Source: Lachnospiraceae bacterium AB2028
GTDB taxonomy: Bacteria; Bacillota; Clostridia; Lachnospirales; Lachnospiraceae
Direction: 5' to 3'
DNA length: 64,000 nucleotides
Assembly (NCBI GenBank): GCA_000621425.1
Contig: JHYJ01000006.1
Span: forward strand, 62,001 to 126,000
Made by a program: the position numbers and the translations under genes. The notes under the pieces were generated by a model that saw nothing but the letters and a program-made list of their open reading frames with translations, made no database searches and was not told where the DNA came from. Shown piece by piece: positions 7,408-15,623 of the stretch (within the stretch, counting starts at the first letter, position 1; each line of letters opens with the position of its first letter).

Positions 7408-9759
7408 ATGGAAACAGAAATACAAAACAAAACAAATAACGAATTCAAATTGAGCATAATTCAAGGGATAATCTACCCGGTTCTCTTCATACTCTTAGTA
7501 ACTGCAGCAGGTATCATTTTCGGAAACGATTTTTCTTATATGATGCTCTGGTATCTGACAATGCTTGTCCTGGGTGCTGCTGCATATCCTGCAGTGAGCA
7601 GATTATTTAAGAATTTTTCCGATAGGGGATGGATTTTTTCCAAGATACTGGGCTGGTTGCTTGCAGGCTATTTAATGTGGTTTTTTTCATCCATACATAT
7701 AATGAAGTTTTCTTTTGCTGCCTGTATTGTTACCACTATTCTTATGGCAGCACTTCTCGGAGCTTTACCTGCAGTTATAGGCCTGAAGAAAAATAAAGCA
7801 GTGAAGTGCAAGGATAAAGATGGGAGTGAAGAAGAAGGCGGCAGCTTTTTTGCGGCACTGTTTCCGTATGGCCTTCCCACTGGCTCAGTGCTGTTCATGG
7901 AGTTTATTTTCCTTTTTTCGTTTTTCTTCTTTTGTTACTATCGTTGTTTCAGGCCTGAGGCATTCGGTCAGGAAAAGATGATGGACTACGGTTTTATGAA
8001 CCGGATGTTCTTCACTGATTATTTTCCGCCTGACGATATGTGGTTTGCAGGGGAAAAGCTGAACTACTATTATTTTGGACAGTATATTTTTACTTATCTG
8101 ACGAAACTTTCAGGGAATACAGTTTCACTGGGCTATAATTTCGGCATGGGTACAGCTTTTGCAGTATATTTCACGCTGCCGTTTTCATTAGCTTTTGAAC
8201 TCATGGCATCTTCTGTTAAAAAGGCTGAAAATGTGAAACATAGGCTGTTCCACTGCTATAGTGCAGGTTTTGCGGCTGCTGCGGTGTCTGTTTTTTCGGC
8301 AAATATGCAGTACGTGATCTACAGTAAGGTTGTACCGATGGTTAGGGAAATGCTGCAGCTGACCAGGGATTACGAGGAATATTGGTTTGCGGATTCTTCG
8401 CGTTATATAGGCAGCATCCCTGATGTGGAGGATAAGACAGCTGTTGAGTTTGGTGCCTACTCAATGGTTACCGGTGACCTGCATGCCCATGTGGTAAATC
8501 AGCTTTATGTTATGACTTTCTTAGGGCTTCTGCTTTCATTTATGATCGATAAGCGGAATAATGAATATGCAGATGAAGAGGACAGGATAGATTGGATGCA
8601 TGAACTGTTTGATCCAAGGCTTATAGTCTGTGCTGTCTTAATGGGCATATTCTATATGTGTAGTTCTTGGGATTTGGCCATCTACTATGTGGTGGCTGGA
8701 TCCATTCTGCTTGCACTCAATATCAGAAATCATAAAAAGATATTGAATATTATAAAACTGACGGCTGCCCAGGGCATAATGTTTATTATAGGCGGTTTGA
8801 TCATATCAATACCGTTTGTTATCAGTTTTGTTCCTATGGCAAGCGGTATAGCATTTACATCAAAGCATTCAAGGTTTTATCAGCTGGTAGTCATGTGGGG
8901 GCTGCCATTCGGTATGTTTATTGCATTCTTTGTTATGCTTTTGAAAAATAGGGCAGGAAACAGCCTTAGGGAATTTTTAAGGAACCTATTGCCGGATGAA
9001 CTATACCTGATGCTGACCTGCATGTGTTCCGCTGGCCTTGTGCTCATCCCGGAAATCATATACCTTAAGGATATTTATGCGGGTTCATATGAGCGTTTCA
9101 ATACCATGTTTAAGCTGACATATCAGTCCAATTCTATGATGGCGGTCTTCATGGGATATGTGCTGATACGGTTTATTCTACGCCCTGAGATGAGGGGGCA
9201 GAGAAAGTGGGGAATAATCGCGTTTCTGCTTACACTGGTGTCCTGCACGTATTTCTTTGCTTATGCAAACAGGTGGTATGGAAATGTGCTGGACAAAAAC
9301 GAAAAAGAAGAGCTGGAAGCGGATTATTTTGTGAAACGTGAAGCTGATGAAGACTACTACGCAATGGAGTGGATCAAAGAAAATGTGGCGCCGGGAACAA
9401 TCGTGCTGGAGGCTCACGGGGATGCATATACTCTTGACGACAGGGTTGCTGTATTCGCGGCTACGAGGACTGTGGCAGGATGGCGTACCCATGAGTGGCT
9501 GTGGCATAATGATGTGGATCCCATTGACGGCCGCAATGAAGATGTGGATGATATTTATACTGCGACATATGGCGACGAGAATATGGTGCGCGAGCTTCTG
9601 GATAAATACGGTGTGGAATATATTTTTACAGGCAGCCGTGAATACGCAAGATATTCCGGTGAGATTGATACGGAATTCCTGTGTAGTCTCGGTGAAGTGG
9701 TCTATGAGGGAATCAGTGATTCCGGATATGAATCTGTATATATCATCAAAGTAAGATAA
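7408..9759 (+). CDS. YYY-family (DUF2298) polytopic membrane protein, GT-C-like
   Basis: This very hydrophobic protein of about 783 residues has a dozen or more membrane segments. The family signature is the extracytoplasmic stretch DDMWFAGEKLNYYYFGQY, followed by the VTGDLHAHVVNQLY block typical of the Chlor_Arch_YYY/DUF2298 family. These proteins resemble GT-C glycosyltransferases, but no reaction is established that I know of. The C-terminal 170 residues are soluble (EADYFVKREADEDYYAMEWI onward), with EAHGDAYT and GWRTHEWLWHN. A GTG at 7366 is in frame inside ispD. The ATG at 7408 with AAAGAG upstream is preferred. The stop overlaps the next gene's ATG. Confidence 0.82.
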   Translation: METEIQNKTNNEFKLSIIQGIIYPVLFILLVTAAGIIFGNDFSYMMLWYLTMLVLGAAAYPAVSRLFKNFSDRGWIFSKILGWLLAGYLMWFFSSIHIMKFSFAACIVTTILMAALLGALPAVIGLKKNKAVKCKDKDGSEEEGGSFFAALFPYGLPTGSVLFMEFIFLFSFFFFCYYRCFRPEAFGQEKMMDYGFMNRMFFTDYFPPDDMWFAGEKLNYYYFGQYIFTYLTKLSGNTVSLGYNFGMGTAFAVYFTLPFSLAFELMASSVKKAENVKHRLFHCYSAGFAAAAVSVFSANMQYVIYSKVVPMVREMLQLTRDYEEYWFADSSRYIGSIPDVEDKTAVEFGAYSMVTGDLHAHVVNQLYVMTFLGLLLSFMIDKRNNEYADEEDRIDWMHELFDPRLIVCAVLMGIFYMCSSWDLAIYYVVAGSILLALNIRNHKKILNIIKLTAAQGIMFIIGGLIISIPFVISFVPMASGIAFTSKHSRFYQLVVMWGLPFGMFIAFFVMLLKNRAGNSLREFLRNLLPDELYLMLTCMCSAGLVLIPEIIYLKDIYAGSYERFNTMFKLTYQSNSMMAVFMGYVLIRFILRPEMRGQRKWGIIAFLLTLVSCTYFFAYANRWYGNVLDKNEKEELEADYFVKREADEDYYAMEWIKENVAPGTIVLEAHGDAYTLDDRVAVFAATRTVAGWRTHEWLWHNDVDPIDGRNEDVDDIYTATYGDENMVRELLDKYGVEYIFTGSREYARYSGEIDTEFLCSLGEVVYEGISDSGYESVYIIKVR

Positions 9760-12700
9760 TGGATCTTATTAAGAAACTCATAAAACAGAGCAGGACCTAT
9801 GTAGCTGCCTTTATTATTCCGGCAGTTTCTGTATATGTGGCTTATGCTGTTTTTGGCATGTATCCCTTTGGTGAAAAAAGCATATTAGTGCTGGATCTAA
9901 ATGGTCAGTATATCTATTATTTCGAGGCATTGCGTGCGGCATTTCATGGTAACGGTTCTGTTTTTTACGACTGGTCCGGTAATCTTTCCGGTGGATTCAT
10001 GGGGACGGTGGGGTATTATCTGGCATCTCCTTTTTCTCTCCTTGCAATAATCCTTCCCGAAAAAAATGTTGAGCTCGCAGTACTATTGATGCAGCTTGGA
10101 AAACTTGGATGTGCAGGCGTAACTTTTAACCATTATGTAAGGTCGTCAAAAAAAGTTTCCGAAGCGGGATCGCTTATTTTTTCCACAATGTATGCGATGA
10201 TGGCATACGGTGTAATACAGCTTATGAATCCAATGTGGCTGGACAGCCTGGTGTTTCTGCCACTTATTTGTCTTGGCGTAGAACTGATTGTTGATGACGG
10301 AGATATGAAATTATATATTCCGTCGCTGGCTCTGATGTGTATATCGCAGTTTTACATAGGCTATATGATATGCATATTTGTGGCACTGTATTTCTTTTAT
10401 TATATTTTTGCAGGCAGTGAAAAAAAGTTTGATATAAAGGGTGGCTTAAAGACTCTGATGTATATGACATTTGCTACATCGGTTGCTTTGTGTCTGGCTG
10501 CTTTTATGCTTCTTCCTACGGTCAATGCATTATCCTTGGGGAAATTTAGCTTTACTGCAGATCCTGATTATTCCTTCAGGTTCCAGAATACGCCGAATAC
10601 TGAGCGGGCAGCGGATGATATGGAGGCTGTCAGGGGATGGATGTCAGGAAGCCTTCCTGAAAACCTTGCGGATAAGGATATCATTGTTCTGCTCCTTGAT
10701 CTTGTTGACCTTATGCCCCAGCTCCTTCCGGGGCAGTATGATTCAGTAAATGTCTGGGGAAAACCTGAAATCTACTGTGGTTTCTTTACGGTGTTGCTGC
10801 TACCGTTCTTTTTCGCGAATAAAGAAATCTCATTAAGAAAAAAAATTGGAGTGTCAGTCCTTATAGCAGCTGTCGTTTTGTCTATGCTGACAGTTCCTGT
10901 TGATATGTGGTGGCACGGAGGACAGGCTCCTAACTGGCTGCCTTTCAGGTATTCCTTCCTGCTTTCTTTTATTTTCCTTTCAATGGCGGCCGAAGCTTTT
11001 TCAAAAAGAACCGGGACAGATAAAAAACATTTCATTGCAAGCATTATCACGGTACTGATACTGGATGTGACTGTTTTCGCCATAGGTTTTGAACAGATGG
11101 CCAACAGGGCTGGGTGGATAGTCGCTGACATTTCCGTGATCTACCTTATCCTTTATTTCTTCCTGCTTTACCCCGGGGAAGGTAAGGCCGGTGAACGGGA
11201 CAGCGAAAAGAAACAGAAATGGAAAAAGATAAAGCAGCTGGCTGCGGTTTTTGCGCTGCTTGCCGCATCAGTGGCGGAGCTTACCTGGAATGCCCATGAC
11301 ACGATGAAGGATGTGGATGATGAGCTGGACTACGCATATTATGGAACCTATCAGAATTTCATACAGAACAGCAAGGCGTCGGCAGCAGTGCTTAAGGACT
11401 ATGATGACGGTTTTTACCGTGCGGAGAAAACATATTTTCGCTTTGTAAACGACAATGATGCCATAAGGCTAAGGGGAATTTCGCATTCGTCGTCTGTGAT
11501 GAATGCGAGGATACTTAAATACCTGGAGGCATTAGGATATGATACAAAATCCTATTATTCCAGATATGATGGTAATACCGAGATTTCTGATTCCCTGCTG
11601 GGCATAAAGTATGTTATGGCAAAGGAAAACGGTTCTGCTGCAAATACAAGGTGTCTGAATTCTTCCTATGAAAAGTTGGGGCTTAGGTATGAATATGTAG
11701 ACCATGACGGCGTTTCGGTATCGGTAAATTATTACGAAAATAAAAATGCGCTTCCCATAGGCTATATGGCATCGGAAGACATACTGCGGATAAAGTTCCT
11801 TGGCAATGATAATCCCTTCCGCAGCCAGAATATCTATATGAGCACGCTGGCGGGAAATACTGTTTTTGATGAAGAGGGGCATTTAAGCGACTGGAACAGG
11901 TATTTTTATGAGATAACCCAGGATGACGAGCCTTATGTGGCATCTGCCCTTACATACTCACCCTACGGTGAGCAGACAAAATATGATGTGACCGGGGAGG
12001 GGGATCCGACCATAGATTTTCATTATACCGTGACTGATGCTGCTCCCGTGTATCTTTTCATAAAGACGGAATTCCAGCATGAAGTGAACCTTTGGACCGC
12101 TGTCTGGACTGATGACGAGTGGGAGAACTGTGAATGGCGTTATCTTGCTGACCATCCGGAATGTGAGATTTTCGATAGGCACTGCGCCGATATGCAGGCT
12201 AATGCGGACAGAAGATTTAAATTCAATGGGGCATATTTTGAGGGTGATAATTATATAGTAGTCAGGCTTGGGGAATATGAGAAAGGGACCAGGCTTACAT
12301 TAAGGATGACAGTAGCCAAGGATTTTGTAATATACCATAATGTATTGGTGGCAGGCTATGACAGGGATCTCTTTGAACATGATATAAAGACAATGTCGGG
12401 AAATGTCTGGGAGCTTGATACAGAGAAAACTACAGACAGATATCTCACAGGTACAGTCAGGGCAGAAGAGGGACAGATAATGGTGACATCAATTCCTTAT
12501 GAGCCGGGCTGGACAGTAAGGGTGGACGGAAAGAAGATAAAAAATGTTGTGCGTGATGACATAGAGGCAGAAACCGGAAAGGTTAAGAATACATCCGGGG
12601 CCGCGGACCTTATAAACATGGGAACAGCTGATTATGATGAATGCGTATGTGAGGTCGTAAATGCGCTTTATGCCGTAAAACTGACACCTGGCGAGCATAC

Positions 12701-12857
12701 TGTAAGCTTCAGCTATACGCCGCCGGGGCTTGTGCCCGGAATAATGCTATTCATTTTGGGGACAGTGACATACATTCTTCTTTGCCTGCCTGAAAAGCAT
12801 TTTTTGAGCCGGTATATTAGAAGACTTAAGGCAAAAGGTGCAAAGACCGGGGATTGA
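9759..12857 (+). CDS. YfhO family membrane protein (putative GT-C glycosyltransferase)
   Basis: This is a 1032-residue integral membrane protein of the YfhO family (Pfam YfhO). The N-terminal membrane half carries the family pattern LDLNGQYIYYFEALR (acidic residues in the first extracytoplasmic loop), FYDWSGNLSGGFMG, PMWLDSLVFLPLI and FRYSFLLSFIF. The C-terminal 450 residues form a large outside domain with a beta-sandwich near YEPGWTVRVDGKKI, then a last TM (about 1000-1020). Bacillus YfhO is implicated in glycosylation of lipoteichoic acid; that is family knowledge, not shown here. Start and previous stop overlap by one base, so it is co-translated with the YYY protein. Confidence 0.87.
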   Translation: MDLIKKLIKQSRTYVAAFIIPAVSVYVAYAVFGMYPFGEKSILVLDLNGQYIYYFEALRAAFHGNGSVFYDWSGNLSGGFMGTVGYYLASPFSLLAIILPEKNVELAVLLMQLGKLGCAGVTFNHYVRSSKKVSEAGSLIFSTMYAMMAYGVIQLMNPMWLDSLVFLPLICLGVELIVDDGDMKLYIPSLALMCISQFYIGYMICIFVALYFFYYIFAGSEKKFDIKGGLKTLMYMTFATSVALCLAAFMLLPTVNALSLGKFSFTADPDYSFRFQNTPNTERAADDMEAVRGWMSGSLPENLADKDIIVLLLDLVDLMPQLLPGQYDSVNVWGKPEIYCGFFTVLLLPFFFANKEISLRKKIGVSVLIAAVVLSMLTVPVDMWWHGGQAPNWLPFRYSFLLSFIFLSMAAEAFSKRTGTDKKHFIASIITVLILDVTVFAIGFEQMANRAGWIVADISVIYLILYFFLLYPGEGKAGERDSEKKQKWKKIKQLAAVFALLAASVAELTWNAHDTMKDVDDELDYAYYGTYQNFIQNSKASAAVLKDYDDGFYRAEKTYFRFVNDNDAIRLRGISHSSSVMNARILKYLEALGYDTKSYYSRYDGNTEISDSLLGIKYVMAKENGSAANTRCLNSSYEKLGLRYEYVDHDGVSVSVNYYENKNALPIGYMASEDILRIKFLGNDNPFRSQNIYMSTLAGNTVFDEEGHLSDWNRYFYEITQDDEPYVASALTYSPYGEQTKYDVTGEGDPTIDFHYTVTDAAPVYLFIKTEFQHEVNLWTAVWTDDEWENCEWRYLADHPECEIFDRHCADMQANADRRFKFNGAYFEGDNYIVVRLGEYEKGTRLTLRMTVAKDFVIYHNVLVAGYDRDLFEHDIKTMSGNVWELDTEKTTDRYLTGTVRAEEGQIMVTSIPYEPGWTVRVDGKKIKNVVRDDIEAETGKVKNTSGAADLINMGTADYDECVCEVVNALYAVKLTPGEHTVSFSYTPPGLVPGIMLFILGTVTYILLCLPEKHFLSRYIRRLKAKGAKTGD

Positions 12858-12876
12858 GTATGTGAATAGTGGCGGA

Positions 12877-12905
12877 TTGATAGAGAGTTATGATTATGCT
12901 ATAAT
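12877..12905 (+). promoter_or_regulatory. Sigma-A-type promoter for hpf
   Basis: TTGATA (12877-12882) and TATAAT (12900-12905) are separated by exactly 17 bases, about 95 bases before the hpf start codon. Confidence 0.75.
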
Positions 12906-12948
12906 TTCTACATAATTCAGATGCACGCGGAAGTGTTATGATCCGCCG

Positions 12949-12972
12949 CGTAGTGTGAACCGTAGTGTGAAC
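12949..12972 (+). repeat. 12-base tandem duplication in the hpf leader
   Basis: CGTAGTGTGAAC occurs twice back to back in the untranslated leader between the promoter and the hpf ribosome-binding site. No other copy was noticed nearby. Confidence 0.8.
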
Positions 12973-12999
12973 CGCATTTTAGACAAGGAGGGATCTGAT

Positions 13000-13527
13000 A
13001 TGAAATTTGTGATCTTAGGCAAGAACATCGAGGTTACGGAAGGTTTAAGGAGTGCAGTAGAGGAGAAGATAGGAAAGCTTGAAAAGTATTTCAACGAGGA
13101 AACTGAGGTACATGTTACCCTTTCCGTTGAGAAGGATCGTCAGAAGATCGAAGTGACCATTCCCGTAAAGGGCAGTATCATCAGGTCAGAGCAGATAAGC
13201 AACGATATGTATGTTTCCATTGATCTTGTAGAGGAGATCATTGAGAGACAGCTTAAAAAGTATAAGACCAAGCTTACAGACAAGCAGCAGGACGGCGGAT
13301 ACTTCAAGAAGGAGTATCTTGAGAAGGATTTCATGGATGACGAGGAGATCAAGATCATCCGCAGCAAGAAGTTCGACATCAAGCCCATGTATCCTGAGGA
13401 TGCCTGTGTACAGATGGAACTTCTTGGCCACAGTTTCTATGTATTCTGCAATGCAGAGACAGACCAGGTTAATGTAGTATATAAGAGAAAAGGAAATACC
13501 TACGGTCTCATAGAGCCTGAAATCTGA
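13000..13527 (+). CDS. hpf: Ribosome hibernation-promoting factor, long form
   Basis: Long HPF inactivates ribosomes in stationary phase by joining two 70S particles. The N-terminal RaiA/HPF domain starts MKFVILGKNIEVTEGL and contains the beta-alpha-beta pattern EVHVTLSVEKDRQKIEVTIP. After a charged linker the C-terminal dimerisation domain reads VRSKKFDIKPMYPEDACVQM-like (here IIRSKKFDIKPM) and ends LGHSFYVFCNAETDQVNVVYKRK. The frame is open from a GTG at 12955, but ATG 13000 has AAGGAGGG eight bases upstream and begins the domain, giving 175 residues. It is transcribed alone from its own promoter and followed by a hairpin. Confidence 0.95.
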   Translation: MKFVILGKNIEVTEGLRSAVEEKIGKLEKYFNEETEVHVTLSVEKDRQKIEVTIPVKGSIIRSEQISNDMYVSIDLVEEIIERQLKKYKTKLTDKQQDGGYFKKEYLEKDFMDDEEIKIIRSKKFDIKPMYPEDACVQMELLGHSFYVFCNAETDQVNVVYKRKGNTYGLIEPEI

Positions 13528-13570
13528 TAGCTGCAAAAACAAAGGTGTAAAACAAAAGTGTAAGACAAAA

Positions 13571-13606
13571 GCCCCACCCGACACGGTATGTGCAGGCGGG
13601 GTTTTT
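13571..13606 (+). terminator. Terminator after hpf
   Basis: GCCCCACC pairs with GGCGGGG with one mismatch, followed by TTTTTT. The stem is imperfect but well placed 45 bases after the hpf stop. Confidence 0.6.
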
Positions 13607-13667
13607 TATGCAATACTATCGTCAATAGGCGAAACTGCTTTCAGGGACACACATTTGAGGACAGACG

Positions 13668-13701
13668 CAAAATCGGGCAGGGATGCTTTTCCCTGCCCGA
13701 T
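13668..13701 (-). terminator. Terminator of the ECF S-component gene
   Basis: A perfect 12-base-pair stem (ATCGGGCAGGGA with TCCCTGCCCGAT, six-base loop) is followed on the minus strand by TTTTGCG. It lies 60 bases past the stop of the minus-strand gene. Confidence 0.8.
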
Positions 13702-13760
13702 CTGAGCGATTTACAGATAACTGTCCGGGATGATGGGGCCTGAACAGTTACTGATATTTT

Positions 13761-14285
13761 TTATTGTTCGTTTCCAAGATACCTGTCAAAAAGGTTTTTT
13801 ACGCCGTATCTCCAGCAAAGCATCATGCCGAATACTGCACCCAGGGCACCCTGGGCTATCTCATAGGGAAGCTTTATCATGGCATATTCAAAGGTGCTGT
13901 ATACGAAGGTCTTTCCAAGGGTATAACCGACAACCATGATCACTGCACCGACTGTTACTGCTATTCCTGATGCAAGCTTGGGGTGGTTTTTCAGGGTCTT
14001 ATGTGCGATGAGCGATATGACCACTGCCTGCAGTCCGTGGGTGACAAGGGATACAAACATGGGAGTAGGGTAGAAAAGCATGTCTCCAAGGAATGATCCA
14101 ACCCCGCCTACAATAAATGCTTCAAAAGGATTTAACAGCAGTGCCGCAAGACAGATGACCGCGTCGCAGAGATAGAGATGTCCGCCGGGCACCGGGATGC
14201 CGAAGGACGACATGACGATGTTAAGCGCCATGAAAAATGCTGCGATGGTTATACGGATTGCCGGAATGTGTTTTTTCTTTACCAT
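13761..14285 (-). CDS. ECF transporter S component (substrate-binding membrane subunit)
   Basis: This 174-residue protein has about six hydrophobic segments. It shows the S-component pattern PGGHLYLCDAVICLAALLLNP, VGGVGSFLGDM and a late AGALGAVFG-like helix (QGALGAVFGMM). Such proteins capture a vitamin and work with a shared ECF energy module encoded elsewhere. The sequence fits the DUF1393/COG4720 group, some members of which were assigned to vitamin B6 (PdxU2) by comparative genomics. The divergent neighbour is a MocR regulator, a family that often senses PLP, which supports B6 or a precursor as substrate by inference. Start ATG at 14285 has AAGGA upstream; an in-frame upstream extension is not used. 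Confidence 0.82.
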   Translation of the reverse strand: MVKKKHIPAIRITIAAFFMALNIVMSSFGIPVPGGHLYLCDAVICLAALLLNPFEAFIVGGVGSFLGDMLFYPTPMFVSLVTHGLQAVVISLIAHKTLKNHPKLASGIAVTVGAVIMVVGYTLGKTFVYSTFEYAMIKLPYEIAQGALGAVFGMMLCWRYGVKNLFDRYLGNEQ

Positions 14286-14363
14286 TGTTTTTTCCTTTCT
14301 GCCGCTTTGCGGCATAAACTTGATTTGTCCTTTACATGAACTGATAAAAAAAGTATCATACAA

Positions 14364-14413
14364 CTGGGTATATTAAAATAACCAGAATTGAACAAATTTA
14401 TATGACCAGATTT
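14364..14413. promoter_or_regulatory. Candidate MocR operator: three ATAACCAG-like half sites
   Basis: CTGGGTAT (14364-14371) is the inverse of ATAACCAG (14378-14385) with one mismatch. ATGACCAGATTT (14402-14413) repeats ATAACCAGAATT (14378-14389) in direct orientation with a 24-base period. The three half sites lie between the divergent ECF-S and MocR genes. One inverted plus one direct pair is the operator style described for MocR/GabR/PdxR regulators. Confidence 0.55.
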
Positions 14414-14428
14414 AAAAGAGGGTAAAAC

Positions 14429-15511
14429 ATGAATTACAGCATAGACAAGAATTCAGATCTTCCGGCATACATTCAGCTATATCATTTTTTTGTGGAGGAT
14501 ATTATTTCCGGAGTATATCCCTATGGCAGCAAGCTTCCTTCCAAGCGGGTGATAGCTGATGAAACGGGGGTGAGCGTCATAACTGCAGACCATGCCATAA
14601 CATTGCTTGGTGAAGAAGGCTATGTCCAGAGCAGGGAACGGAGCGGAGTGTATGTTATATACCGGGGGGATGATTTCCTTGGAAATGCAGAGAAAAAAGT
14701 TGTTATATCTTATGATGAAATAAAGGATCATTATGTGGGTGATTTTCCCTTTTCGGTATTTGCAAAGACTATGCGGAAAGTAATACTGGACATGGGCGAA
14801 GACATTATGGTAAAGTCGCCGAACCAGGGACTGCCGGAACTTAGGAATGAGATATGCAGGTATCTGGCAAGAAGCAGACGGATATCTGTAAATCCGGTGC
14901 AGATTGTAGTTGGATCCGGAGCAGAGTATCTGTATGGTTTGATCGCCCAGTTTCTGGGGATGGGAAGAACCGTAGCCATCGAATATCCTTCATACAATAA
15001 GATATGTGAAGTATATAAAACTATGGGGCTTGAATGCGACATGCTTACCATGGAGGCTGACGGAATTAGTACTGAAGAGCTGGAAAAAACAAAAGCGGAT
15101 GTTCTTCATGTGACACCTTTTAACAGTTATCCGTCAGGAGTGACTGCAGATATTTCTAAGAAACTTGAGTATTTAAGGTGGGCAAAGAAACGCGGTGGTA
15201 TTCTTATAGAGGACAATTATGATTCGGAGCTGACGGTGTCCAGGAAGGTTGAAGAACCGCTTTTTTCCATGGACAGGGATGTGGATGTGATATACCTAAA
15301 TACCTTTTCAAGGACTCTGGCCCCGTCTATGCGTATAGGGTACATGATACTGCCGGAAAGCCTTGTGGATGGGTTTAATGAAAAGTTAGGCTTTTATTCC
15401 TGTACTGTTCCCAGTTTTGATCAGTATGTAATGGCTGAGCTTTTAAAAAGCGGAGATTTTGAGCGTCATATCAACAGGGTCAGAAGGAAAAAAAGGTCTC
15501 TTTTAAAATGA
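14429..15511 (+). CDS. MocR-like GntR regulator with a shortened aminotransferase domain
   Basis: Residues 1-75 are a GntR winged helix (IQLYHFFVEDIISGVYPYGS, LPSKRVIADETGVS, YVQSRERSGVYV). From about 105 there is an aminotransferase-fold effector domain (NQGLPELRNEICRYLARSR, VGSGAEYLY, EYPSYNKI, FNSYPSGVTADI, ILIEDNYDSEL). Two things are odd. The motif that normally holds the PLP lysine (TFSKTL) reads NTFSRTLAPSMRIGY, with Arg at about residue 295 encoded by AGG, one base from AAG. The protein also stops at residue 360, about 80-100 residues short of the family, within the RVRRKKRSLLK helix. It may bind DNA but is unlikely to hold PLP as a Schiff base. It starts ATG after GAGGG and is divergent from the ECF S component. 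Confidence 0.8.
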   Translation: MNYSIDKNSDLPAYIQLYHFFVEDIISGVYPYGSKLPSKRVIADETGVSVITADHAITLLGEEGYVQSRERSGVYVIYRGDDFLGNAEKKVVISYDEIKDHYVGDFPFSVFAKTMRKVILDMGEDIMVKSPNQGLPELRNEICRYLARSRRISVNPVQIVVGSGAEYLYGLIAQFLGMGRTVAIEYPSYNKICEVYKTMGLECDMLTMEADGISTEELEKTKADVLHVTPFNSYPSGVTADISKKLEYLRWAKKRGGILIEDNYDSELTVSRKVEEPLFSMDRDVDVIYLNTFSRTLAPSMRIGYMILPESLVDGFNEKLGFYSCTVPSFDQYVMAELLKSGDFERHINRVRRKKRSLLK

Positions 15512-15623
15512 GCTATGGATGGCGTCAAAGCAGCATTTATGGTATCATAATCATTGGGTTATAGTGTGATTTTTAGCATATATTTTAAGGATAGTTTTGC
15601 TCAATAAAAGGGAGGAACGATAA

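Noticed and set aside
15512-15623. Lost 3' part of the MocR gene in another frame after 15511
   Set aside because: The three forward frames after the stop show no aminotransferase C-terminal pattern before stops occur, so a simple recent frameshift is not supported.
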